From contig DAOVQH010000045.1 of assembly GCA_030628755.1 (NCBI GenBank), positions 1-11,167 of the forward strand: a stretch of 11,167 nt of DNA. The letters run 5' to 3'. The notes under the pieces were generated by a model. That model was not told where the DNA came from and did no database searches. It saw nothing but the letters and a program-made list of their open reading frames with translations. The position numbers were made by a program, and so were the translations under genes. This document shows positions 1-4,173 of this stretch, piece after piece. Numbering within the stretch: position 1 is the first letter of the stretch; each line of letters starts with the position of its first letter. Source of the DNA: Candidatus Cloacimonadota bacterium. GTDB taxonomy: Bacteria > Cloacimonadota > Cloacimonadia > Cloacimonadales > TCS61.

Positions 1-2
1 AA

Positions 3-860
3 TTGATTTTAACAAAATTAGGAATAGAACGATTTGAAAAAAAGATCAAGAGATTCTCTGCTGAACACTATTTTGCTGATTTCAACCAACTTCTTTTGCA
101 AGGACTTTTCGAAGCTTTGGGGTACAGCAAAAATAAATACCAGATGCTTCAGCTCGCACTTAGATTCCCTTTCTCAAAACTGAAAGAATTTTATAAGAAA
201 GGACTATCCAAAAATGAATTAATAGCTGTCTGGCTTTGCAGCACTGATCTAATAAACAATCTTCCAGCAACATTTCCAACTGAACTTAAAACCAAATGGC
301 TGGAAATGTATAATAAACAGAAATATACAACTGAATTTTTAGATATAAACTGGCAGCTATTTCGCATTCGACCGGTAAATCATCCAGCTATCAGAATTTT
401 GCAGATTTTAGAGCTAATTTATGAAAGTCTTGAATCTTCTTTATTTAATAACATTTTGAGATTATTTTCTTTTAAAGCAGAGACCTTCAATATAAAAGAT
501 TTTAGAAAAAAGCTGTACTCAACATTTCAAATAAAATCCGAGCTCCTTCCGGAAAAATACACTCTTGGAAAAACCCGCATCGATACAATTCTTATAAATA
601 TCATCCTTCCACTGGTTGTTATTTATGCTCGTGAGAAGAGTTATAAAGAACTCGAACATGCCACCATGGAGGTTTATAAAGAATTTCACGGACTTCCGGA
701 GAATTATATTACTCAATATATGTCGAAATTTATGAATGCTCCACAAAAGAGTCTTTTCAAGAAGAGAGCAATCTGTCAGCAGGGAGTTCTGAAACTTTAT
801 TTTGATAACTGCCAGCATCATGCGTGTGAAGCCTGTGAGGAATTAGTCAAAAAGAAATAA
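3..860 (+). CDS. DUF2851 family protein, C-terminal part (5' end outside window)
   Basis: This is the C-terminal 285 residues of what I recognise as a DUF2851 protein, a family of unknown function common in Bacteroidetes and relatives. Full-length members are, from memory, above 400 residues. The frame is open to the window edge and the first possible codon is TTG with no ribosome site before it, so the gene most likely begins upstream. Family-like stretches include an early segment around GLFEALGYSKNK (about residues 34-45), then LALRFPF, and a C-terminal cysteine cluster (C258, C270, C275, C278; C-x4-C-x2-C near the end) resembling the cysteine-rich end of this family. The cluster could bind metal, but that is inference. 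No signal peptide or membrane segment is visible in this part. It reads away from the minus-strand relic that follows, and a long-loop hairpin sits just after its stop. Confidence 0.82.
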   Translation: MILTKLGIERFEKKIKRFSAEHYFADFNQLLLQGLFEALGYSKNKYQMLQLALRFPFSKLKEFYKKGLSKNELIAVWLCSTDLINNLPATFPTELKTKWLEMYNKQKYTTEFLDINWQLFRIRPVNHPAIRILQILELIYESLESSLFNNILRLFSFKAETFNIKDFRKKLYSTFQIKSELLPEKYTLGKTRIDTILINIILPLVVIYAREKSYKELEHATMEVYKEFHGLPENYITQYMSKFMNAPQKSLFKKRAICQQGVLKLYFDNCQHHACEACEELVKKK

Positions 861-870
861 AACTTGTATT

Positions 871-923
871 ATCCTGCACCTATTTGCTTGTTGTATAATA
901 AGAATTCCAAATAGGTGCGGGAT
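871..923. repeat. Long-loop inverted repeat after DUF2851 gene
   Basis: Arms at 871-886 and 908-923 are 16 bp each and complementary except for one G.T pair, around a 21-nt loop. The arms contain CCTGCACCTATTTG and its partner. There is no T-run after it, so it is not a typical intrinsic terminator. It could be a transcript 3'-end stabiliser or a small repeat element. Confidence 0.6.
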
Positions 924-966
924 GAGTTAAGTTGAATTGAGTAGAATATAAAAGAAAGGATTGAGT

Positions 967-992
967 AAAAAAAAGGCAGAACCAAATCTGCC
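967..992 (-). terminator. Intrinsic terminator of the minus-strand relic
   Basis: On the minus strand the stem GGCAGA/TCTGCC (987-992 with 975-980) encloses a 6-nt loop and is followed by eight T (plus-strand A 967-974). It lies 35 bp beyond the stop of the minus-strand GTPase relic, so it is probably that gene's original terminator. Confidence 0.7.
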
Positions 993-1026
993 CTTTAATT
1001 ATTTACGCCTTACATTTCACGCTTTT

Positions 1027-1230
1027 TTAAAAACCTCTCAACACATCCTCAATCGTTGGATGACCGATTTCCTGGAGTTCGTATTTCACCTGGACAGCGG
1101 GTTTATTGATTTTCACAATTCTTCTTAAATTTATTGGAGTTGCAATTATAACAACATCACATTTAGCTGCATTTATTGTTGCTTCCAGGTCTTTTATTTG
1201 CTGCTCACCATACTGTACTACGCCGAGACA
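1027..1230 (-). pseudogene. C-terminal relic of cyclic 2,3-diphosphoglycerate synthetase-like GTPase
   Basis: Reading the minus strand from about 1230 down to the TAA at 1029-1027 gives an uninterrupted peptide with YGEQQIKDLEATINAAKCD, then VVIIATPINLRRIVKINKP, then VKYELQEIGHPTIEDVL. I recognise this as the C-terminus of the cyclic 2,3-diphosphoglycerate synthetase/HypB-like GTPase family. A whole member is, from memory, over 400 residues; only about 68 codons remain. Similarity stops where the plus-strand lipoprotein's ribosome site and ATG begin (1231-1242). The frame runs on to 1263 but no longer looks like the family. There is no internal stop or frameshift in the remaining part, so truncation appears recent. 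The terminator at 967-992 completes the 3' end. No start codon in a sensible context remains, so I call it non-functional. Family assignment is by memory of its characteristic C-terminus. Confidence 0.72.
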
Positions 1231-1241
1231 GGGAGGGAAAA

Positions 1242-1682
1242 ATGAAAAAGTTAAAGGTAGTAGTTATTTTAAGTTTATTCTTCATAGTAATTTTCAGCCT
1301 GTCATGTAATATACAGACTCAGGTAGAAGAGGTGGATGGAGAAAAACTGGTACGGGAAGTGTGGGAAGCAATGAAATCAACAGATATGGAATACATAGAA
1401 AACATACTTGCTTCGGGATTCCAATCCATACACCATGATGGAGCGCGTAATAGGGAAGAGGAAATCGAATTAATTAAAGGACTTGATATGGGTGAATATA
1501 CACTGGATAACTTCAAAGTTACAAAAAATGAAAATACTATAAATGTTACCTATTTTGTACATGTAACAGAAACCATTGAAGGGAACACGATCACAAAACG
1601 TTCAGCTAGATTATCAGTTTTCAGTAAAACCCCAGAGGGCTGGAAATGGTTCTCACACGCTAATTTGGTACCGTTGAAATAA
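1242..1682 (+). CDS. Putative lipoprotein with NTF2/SnoaL-like (DUF4440-type) domain
   Basis: The protein has 146 residues. I chose the ATG at 1242 rather than an in-frame ATG at 1176 because GGGAGGG lies just before it (1231-1237) and because translation then begins with a lysine-rich n-region and a hydrophobic stretch (residues 6-20) ending in FSLSC at C22. This is a plausible though non-canonical lipobox (serine at -3). The rest resembles the small alpha+beta cone fold of NTF2/SnoaL/DUF4440 proteins: an N-terminal helix with REVWEAMKSTDMEYIENIL, then a beta-rich half ending in SARLSVFSKTPEGWKWFSH. Such domains bind small ligands or act as accessory folds, and no catalytic residues can be named. 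The gene begins where the minus-strand relic is cut, so its native promoter may have been lost or replaced. The repeat island follows immediately after its stop. Confidence 0.75.
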   Translation: MKKLKVVVILSLFFIVIFSLSCNIQTQVEEVDGEKLVREVWEAMKSTDMEYIENILASGFQSIHHDGARNREEEIELIKGLDMGEYTLDNFKVTKNENTINVTYFVHVTETIEGNTITKRSARLSVFSKTPEGWKWFSHANLVPLK

Positions 1683-1698
1683 TAAACTCACCCCCAGC

Positions 1699-1718
1699 GA
1701 GAGTCGTAAAGCGACCAG
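1699..1718 (+). repeat. 20-bp direct repeat, copy 1
   Basis: GAGAGTCGTAAAGCGACCAG is identical to 2070-2089. Here it follows AACTCACCCCC after only three bases, whereas in the second copy the same two blocks are 100 bp apart. Confidence 0.9.
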
Positions 1719-1746
1719 TTTATCTGCCTTAGGCATGGCTTGGTCG
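1712..1746 (+). repeat. Nested palindromic element, copy 1
   Basis: The outer arms CGACCA/TGGTCG enclose the inner palindrome TGCCTTAGGCA. The reverse complement of 2104-2138 matches it at 31 of 35 positions. The sixth base and its pairing partner differ together (A-T here, T-A there) and the next pair is G.T here and G-C there, so stem pairing is kept. Confidence 0.8.
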
Positions 1747-1848
1747 CTCTCTTAACATGCTATTGCAGCATATTTAGCGACCAGTCTGTTGGTTCATTCG
1801 CCTGCCCTATTGAATAATTGGGGTCTCGATTGAACCAGTTATTAACTT

Positions 1849-1863
1849 ACATCGTCCCGATGT
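1849..1863. repeat. Short hairpin
   Basis: ACATCG, loop TCC, CGATGT: a perfect 6-bp stem. It shares the string TCCCGAT with the palindrome inserted in the HEPN gene at 3262-3277, a possible weak relation. Confidence 0.5.
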
Positions 1864-1896
1864 ATTAAGAAGAACGAGATTTTCTTCCATACAGTT

Positions 1897-1920
1897 CCTT
1901 CTCTTTTTGTAAAGAGAAGG
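1897..1920. repeat. 10-bp perfect hairpin
   Basis: CCTTCTCTTT pairs perfectly with AAAGAGAAGG around the loop TTGT. It resembles the hairpin at 2039-2064 (pyrimidine-rich CTCTT left arm), so the two may be diverged members of one repeat. Confidence 0.7.
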
Positions 1921-2038
1921 TTTAGGATGAGTTAAATAAACTCAGAAAATCTTTTATGAACTCACCCCCGGTCTCCGCCAACCCGTCCTCCGCAGTAACA
2001 CTGTTACGGATGGTGGAGGCTACGCCCCGGCAAGCCAA

Positions 2039-2064
2039 CCCCTCTCTTGAAACAAAGAGAGGGG
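2039..2064. repeat. 10-bp perfect hairpin, related to 1897-1920
   Basis: CCCCTCTCTT pairs with AAGAGAGGGG around a 6-nt loop GAAACA. It lies inside the longer copy of the composite repeat, directly before the second 20-bp direct repeat. This C-rich/G-rich hairpin style is common in repeats of several environmental phyla. Confidence 0.7.
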
Positions 2065-2069
2065 AGTTT

Positions 2070-2089
2070 GAGAGTCGTAAAGCGACCAG
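2070..2089 (+). repeat. 20-bp direct repeat, copy 2
   Basis: Identical to 1699-1718. AACTCACCCCC at 1959-1969 again lies upstream, but with a 100-bp palindrome-rich filler between, so the first copy looks like a deletion derivative or this one carries extra elements. Confidence 0.9.
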
Positions 2090-2103
2090 CTTGGTTGCTC
2101 TCT

Positions 2104-2138
2104 CGACCTGGCCATGCCTAAGGCAGGTAAACAGGTCG
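2104..2138 (-). repeat. Nested palindromic element, inverted copy 2
   Basis: Outer arms CTCGACCTG (2102-2110) and CAGGTCGAG (2132-2140) give a 9-bp stem, with the inner palindrome TGCCTAAGGCA at 2115-2125. It is the inverted counterpart of 1712-1746, with a compensatory swap in the outer stem. Confidence 0.8.
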
Positions 2139-2176
2139 AGTTACAAAAACAATTTGACACTCTTAAAATAAAAACA

Positions 2177-2244
2177 AGTTATTGATTTGTTAAGTAAAGG
2201 ATTAGATTTGAAAATTAACAGAGAAAATATATTTGACAAATATT
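2177..2244 (+). repeat. Direct repeat copy A: decayed HEPN-gene tail plus leader
   Basis: This block matches 3291-3361 closely, including TTTGAAAATTAACAG and ATTTGACAAA. In the other copy the first part encodes the last residues of the HEPN protein (FVRERIKFEN then stop). Here the corresponding reading is FVK, stop, RIRFEN, stop, preceded by a one-base deletion. It is therefore most simply the remains of a second HEPN-type gene's 3' end with its downstream leader. Confidence 0.65.
2233..2238 (+). promoter_or_regulatory. Candidate -35-like TTGACA upstream of MNT gene
   Basis: TTGACA lies in an AT-rich leader about 107 bp before the MNT start and is conserved in the second repeat copy (3349-3354), which precedes the antitoxin. 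No good -10 at 16-18 bp spacing is visible, and Bacteroidetes-type promoters use other consensus sequences, so this is tentative. Confidence 0.3.
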
Positions 2245-2345
2245 AATAAAATTTCTTGTTTCGTTTTTTGTAAATAAGGATCGAATAACAAAAAAAAGTC
2301 AGTTATGCGGAAATTGATTGTAGTTTTATAAAATAAGGATTTTAA

Positions 2346-2696
2346 ATGGATAAAAAATTAGCAACTTCAAAGATTACGCCCCAGTTGATTGATTACATTG
2401 TTAAAAAAATAGTCAAAGCAATTGACCCGAAAAAAATAATCCTGTTTGGTTCTTATGCCAGAGGAGATTATAAAAAGGATAGCGATCTAGATTTGTTTAT
2501 TATTAAAGATGGTAACCACAATAGTCGTATGATGAGGCGGAAAATAGACGGATTATTATAGGGAAGGGAATTCTCTCTTGATCTATTTGTAAGAAAAATA
2601 GAAGAGGTTGATTGGAATTTCCGTGCAAAAAATCCATTCTATATTTACCACATTTTTAAAGATGGGAAGGTTTTATATGAGGAAAAAAAATCCTGA
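2346..2696 (+). pseudogene. MNT-type nucleotidyltransferase (antitoxin of MNT/HEPN pair), in-frame TAG
   Basis: The ATG at 2346 follows AAGGA (2335-2339). The N-terminal half carries the nucleotidyltransferase signature: G35-S36 in LFGSYARGD, then D47-x-D49 in SDLDLF. Codon 72 is TAG (2559-2561). The same frame then continues for 44 sense codons with GREFSLDLFVRKIEEVDW and NPFYIYHIFKDGKVLYEE, the expected second half of the family including the third acidic position (D79), and ends at TGA 2694-2696. The 116-residue total is normal for MNT proteins. A single base change therefore explains the break, and there is no frameshift. Family members pair with HEPN toxins and neutralise them by AMPylation or binding. 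The 3' end overlaps the HEPN start by 20 nt, as in intact modules. Readthrough of TAG cannot be excluded, but the partner gene is also broken. Confidence 0.85.
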
Positions 2697-2907
2697 AGAG
2701 ATTGAATTAATAAAAAATTGGCTAACTTACGCTAAAGAGAATTTACTTTCTGCAAAATCTTTAATAACAGAAGAATTTACTCAATTTCATACGGTATGCT
2801 TTATGTGCCAGGGAAGTGCAGAAAAATACCTGAAAGCATATTTAATCTCAAATGGTTGGATTTTGGAAAAGATCCATGATTTAGAAAATTTATTAAAATA
2901 TTGCGCT

Positions 2908-3102
2908 TGTTACGAAACTCCCGTTTCGTAACACGATAGAGACTGAAACTCAGTTTCATTTTTCAAAAGGAATATCAATCTCAATTATCCCAACTTCACC
3001 GGAAATATAATACCCTTTCGCATATTTTTATTCTCTCTTATTATCAAAACAGAGTTTTTGGGAAAAGCGCATTCCCATCCGGCAGCTGCCGGATGGGAAC
3101 GA
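2908..3102. repeat. Insertion 1 in HEPN gene: composite of hairpins
   Basis: The foreign part is about 2914-3102 (189 nt). At its left edge TGTTACGAAAC pairs with GTTTCGTAACA (2908-2918/2923-2933, loop TCCC); the first six bases of that arm also belong to the HEPN codons. Next comes TGAAAC-TCA-GTTTCA (2944-2958). The right end is the perfect palindrome at 3072-3099. The string GTAACACG (2928-2935) also occurs at both ends of the 11016-11137 array, linking the two places. The middle (2959-3071) is AT-rich with no recognisable gene. Confidence 0.75.
3072..3099. repeat. 28-bp perfect palindrome
   Basis: TTCCCATCCGGCAG is followed immediately by its exact reverse complement, with no loop bases. 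The flanks GCGCA on the left and CGAG on the right resemble a widespread GCGTTCCCA...TGGGAACGAG repeat known to me from environmental genomes, where the central stem varies. It forms the right end of the first HEPN insertion. Confidence 0.85.
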
Positions 3103-3174
3103 GATGAAAGCCTTCTGCTTGAATGTGAATTGTTGAATGAATATATTTCAGAAGGTCGCTATCCGGGAGATTTA

Positions 3175-3224
3175 CCCTGTTAAATCCCTTTGGGAAAATA
3201 GGAAATTTTATTTAACAGGGTGAA
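3175..3224. repeat. Insertion 2 in HEPN gene: 50-nt inverted-repeat element
   Basis: ACCCTGTTAAAT (3174-3185) pairs with ATTTAACAGGGT (3210-3221), giving 12-bp arms around a 24-nt loop. Removing 3175-3224 restores the HEPN frame between GDL and PFESIG. The length is not a multiple of three, and it brings a TAA at once. Confidence 0.8.
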
Positions 3225-3260
3225 CCATTTGAATCCATTGGAGAGAAAGATGCCAGAGAG

Positions 3261-3279
3261 GTCCCGATATATCGGGAAT
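3261..3279. repeat. Insertion 3 in HEPN gene: 19-nt palindrome
   Basis: The core TCCCGATATATCGGGA (3262-3277) is a perfect 16-bp palindrome. Removing 19 nt joins DARE to AADKVAEF in frame. It is the smallest of the three insertions. Confidence 0.78.
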
Positions 3280-3290
3280 GCTGCTGATAA

Positions 3291-3361
3291 AGTTGCTGAA
3301 TTTGTTAGGGAAAGAATTAAATTTGAAAATTAACAGGGAAAAATAAATTTGACAAAATATT
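3291..3361 (+). repeat. Direct repeat copy B: HEPN tail plus leader
   Basis: Matches copy A (2177-2244) with scattered substitutions and a few one-base length differences. It covers the last codons of the HEPN pseudogene and the first 28 bp after its stop, including ATTTGACAAA. The two copies flank the MNT/HEPN unit. Confidence 0.7.
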
Positions 3362-3377
3362 TTAATATACAATTTTG
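3349..3377 (+). promoter_or_regulatory. Candidate promoter of the antitoxin/toxin pair
   Basis: TTGACA at 3349-3354 is followed by a very AT-rich stretch and TACAATTTTG (3368-3377). The spacing to any -10 or -7 box is not standard, so only the conserved TTGACA and the AT-rich context support it. Confidence 0.3.
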
Positions 3378-3421
3378 TTAAATAAACATATTTTCAAAAG
3401 TAAAATCAAGGAGGAGTATAA

Positions 3422-3640
3422 ATGAAAAGAGTTTTAGTAGAGATAAACGATGACTCTTATAACAAATTTTTAGATACAATAAGTAAACTTCCAGATGATA
3501 AAATCCGTTTTTGGGAGGAAATTGACAAAGACGATCTTTTCACTGCTGATGACAACAAAGCCTATCAAAAAGCTATAGAAGAATTGAAACAAGGTAAAGC
3601 TATTTCATTAAATATGATAAAAAAAGAATTAAATGTATGA
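3422..3640 (+). CDS. Antitoxin of a type II toxin-antitoxin pair
   Basis: A 72-residue acidic/basic mixed protein that starts at an ATG with a strong ribosome site, AAGGAGGAG (3408-3416). The N-terminal strand KRVLVEINDDSYNKFLD may be the DNA-binding ribbon or dimerisation part. The C-terminal half (LFTADDNKAYQKAIEELKQG then AISLNMIKKEL) resembles the toxin-binding tail found in many small antitoxins next to RelE/ParE toxins. I cannot place it confidently in RelB, ParD or Phd. Its stop overlaps the toxin start by 8 nt (ATGTATGA), the usual coupled arrangement. Such antitoxins normally repress their own operon, so an operator is expected between 3349 and 3421, but no clear palindrome is visible there. 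It appears intact, unlike the MNT/HEPN module beside it. Confidence 0.78.
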   Translation: MKRVLVEINDDSYNKFLDTISKLPDDKIRFWEEIDKDDLFTADDNKAYQKAIEELKQGKAISLNMIKKELNV

Positions 3641-3896
3641 AATTAAGTTTTCCAGGGATGTTTTTAATTTTTTGAAGAAAAGGAATAAAAACTACCAGAA
3701 GAAAGTAGTTAATAGTTTTGACATATTAGCTAAAAATCCATTTAATGATTTTTTTGATATTAAACCTTTAATAAACAAAAAAGGACATTTTCGCTTAAGG
3801 ATTGGAAATTACAGATTTCTTTATGAAATTAGAGGTAAAGAATTATTAATTTATTGCTATAAAGCAGGACCCAGAGGTGATATCTATAAAAAATAG
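3633..3896 (+). CDS. RelE/ParE-family toxin
   Basis: An 87-residue basic protein. The order N-terminal strand (YEIKFSRDVFNFLKKR), two helices, then the strand-rich core HFRLRIGNYRFLYEIRGKEL and LLIYCYKAGPRGDIYKK is the RelE/ParE layout, with the family's R-x-G-x-Y-R-x-x-Y pattern and the late arginine before DIYK. RelE-type members cleave mRNA on the ribosome and ParE-type members poison gyrase. The sequence alone does not decide which applies here. It is translationally coupled to the antitoxin by the 8-nt overlap and has no ribosome site of its own beyond the antitoxin's end. Length and motifs are complete, so it is probably functional. No terminator is clear immediately after it; the following 103 bp hold nothing recognisable. 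Confidence 0.88.
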   Translation: MYEIKFSRDVFNFLKKRNKNYQKKVVNSFDILAKNPFNDFFDIKPLINKKGHFRLRIGNYRFLYEIRGKELLIYCYKAGPRGDIYKK

Positions 3897-3999
3897 AAAG
3901 AAATATGAAAAAGAATTTCAAAATTGTAATTATTAAAAATGAAAGGTATAATATGACTTCGCTAATATAAAAATTTAATTTTTGCATCTTTTATTTGTT

Positions 4000-4112
4000 C
4001 TGATTAGAAAATCGGCAAATTTTCAACACAGCAGAACAAGTGAGTGAGATGCGTCCGATATGGGCGCGCTTTCTTCGCTTTGCTGTGTGGGTATGCCGAT
4101 ACCTCTAATCAG
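4000..4112 (+). ncRNA. Unassigned structured RNA-like element upstream of the C25 protease gene
   Basis: Three co-axial helices nest in order: CTGATTAG/CTAATCAG (4000-4007 with 4105-4112), ATCGGCA/TGCCGAT (4011-4017 with 4094-4100) and ACACAGCA/TGCTGTGT (4026-4033 with 4081-4088). Inside them sits a hairpin GCGTCC/GGGCGC (4051-4056 with 4062-4067, loop GATAT). The internal loops are asymmetric and richer in G and C than the surrounding AT-rich DNA, as in folded RNAs. It is followed at once by a short stem and seven T. I do not match it to a riboswitch class, 6S, tmRNA or SRP RNA. It could be a leader controlling the protease by attenuation, a small independent RNA, or a non-coding mobile element with inverted ends. 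Strand is assumed from the T-run and gene direction. Confidence 0.55.
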
Positions 4113-4140
4113 GGCGTAATGGAAGTAGCGTCCTTTTTTT
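4112..4140 (+). terminator. Weak stem plus T-run after the structured element
   Basis: GGGCGT and GCGTCC (4112-4117 with 4128-4133) can pair with two wobble pairs around a 10-nt loop, followed by seven T (4134-4140). The stem is weak, but its position directly after the outer helix and 34 bp before the protease start fits a terminator or attenuator. Confidence 0.45.
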
Positions 4141-4173
4141 ATTTTCAGAACCTTAAAAATGGAGTATAAAAAC

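Larger units (their letters stand above)
1685..2140. repeat. Palindromic repeat island (BIME-like composite)
   Basis: The stretch between the lipoprotein and the MNT pseudogene (1683-2345) holds no credible gene on either strand. Its first 460 bp are a patchwork of hairpins and short repeats. AACTCACCCCC occurs at 1685-1695 and 1959-1969. A 20-bp direct repeat occurs at 1699-1718 and 2070-2089, and AGCGACCAG occurs again at 1776-1784. An inverted pair lies at 1712-1746 and 2104-2138. Small hairpins lie at 1849-1863, 1897-1920 and 2039-2064. The arrangement resembles bacterial interspersed mosaic elements built from REP-like palindromes. The remaining bases to 2345 are an AT-rich leader for the next genes. 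Confidence 0.7.
2677..3333 (+). pseudogene. HEPN-domain toxin gene disrupted by three palindromic insertions
   Basis: The ATG at 2677 has GGGAAGG six bases upstream. The reading frame is split into four blocks: 2677-2913 (79 codons, including WLTYAKENLLSAKSL, CFMCQGSAEKYLKAYL and KIHDLENLLKYC), 3103-3174 (24 codons, ESLLLECELLNEYISEGRYP), 3225-3260 (12 codons, PFESIGEKDARE) and 3280-3330 (17 codons, AADKVAEFVRERIKFEN), then TAA. Joining them gives a continuous 132-residue HEPN protein of usual size, with the RYPxD stretch typical of this group. HEPN toxins are generally RNases controlled by MNT partners. Between the blocks lie 189, 50 and 19 nt of foreign sequence, each containing a palindrome. 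As it stands, translation ends at TAA 2929-2931 after 84 codons, so the protein is inactive or altered. The broken MNT gene upstream agrees with loss of the whole module. Confidence 0.88.

Noticed and set aside
519..821. 100-codon minus-strand reading frame inside the DUF2851 gene
   Set aside because: Lies wholly antisense to a recognisable coding region, with no ribosome site or family-like sequence.
1176..1241. Upstream in-frame ATG extension of the lipoprotein
   Set aside because: It would add 22 residues translated from antisense relic DNA and bury the signal peptide; the ATG at 1242 has a strong ribosome site.
1106..1309. 67-codon plus-strand frame over the relic and lipoprotein start
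   Set aside because: The same bases encode the GTPase relic on the minus strand and the lipoprotein signal peptide in another plus frame; both are better supported.
1956..2171. 71-codon plus-strand frame in the repeat island
   Set aside because: Made of palindromic repeat sequence with no start signal and no protein-like pattern.
2608..2676. Upstream in-frame start for the HEPN gene at 2608
   Set aside because: That segment is the out-of-frame MNT coding sequence; the ATG at 2677 has GGGAAGG and matches the usual HEPN N-terminus.
4000..4112. Retron-type msr/msd RNA or tmRNA
   Set aside because: No reverse transcriptase gene is nearby and no tRNA-like ends or tag reading frame are visible; nested helices alone are not enough.
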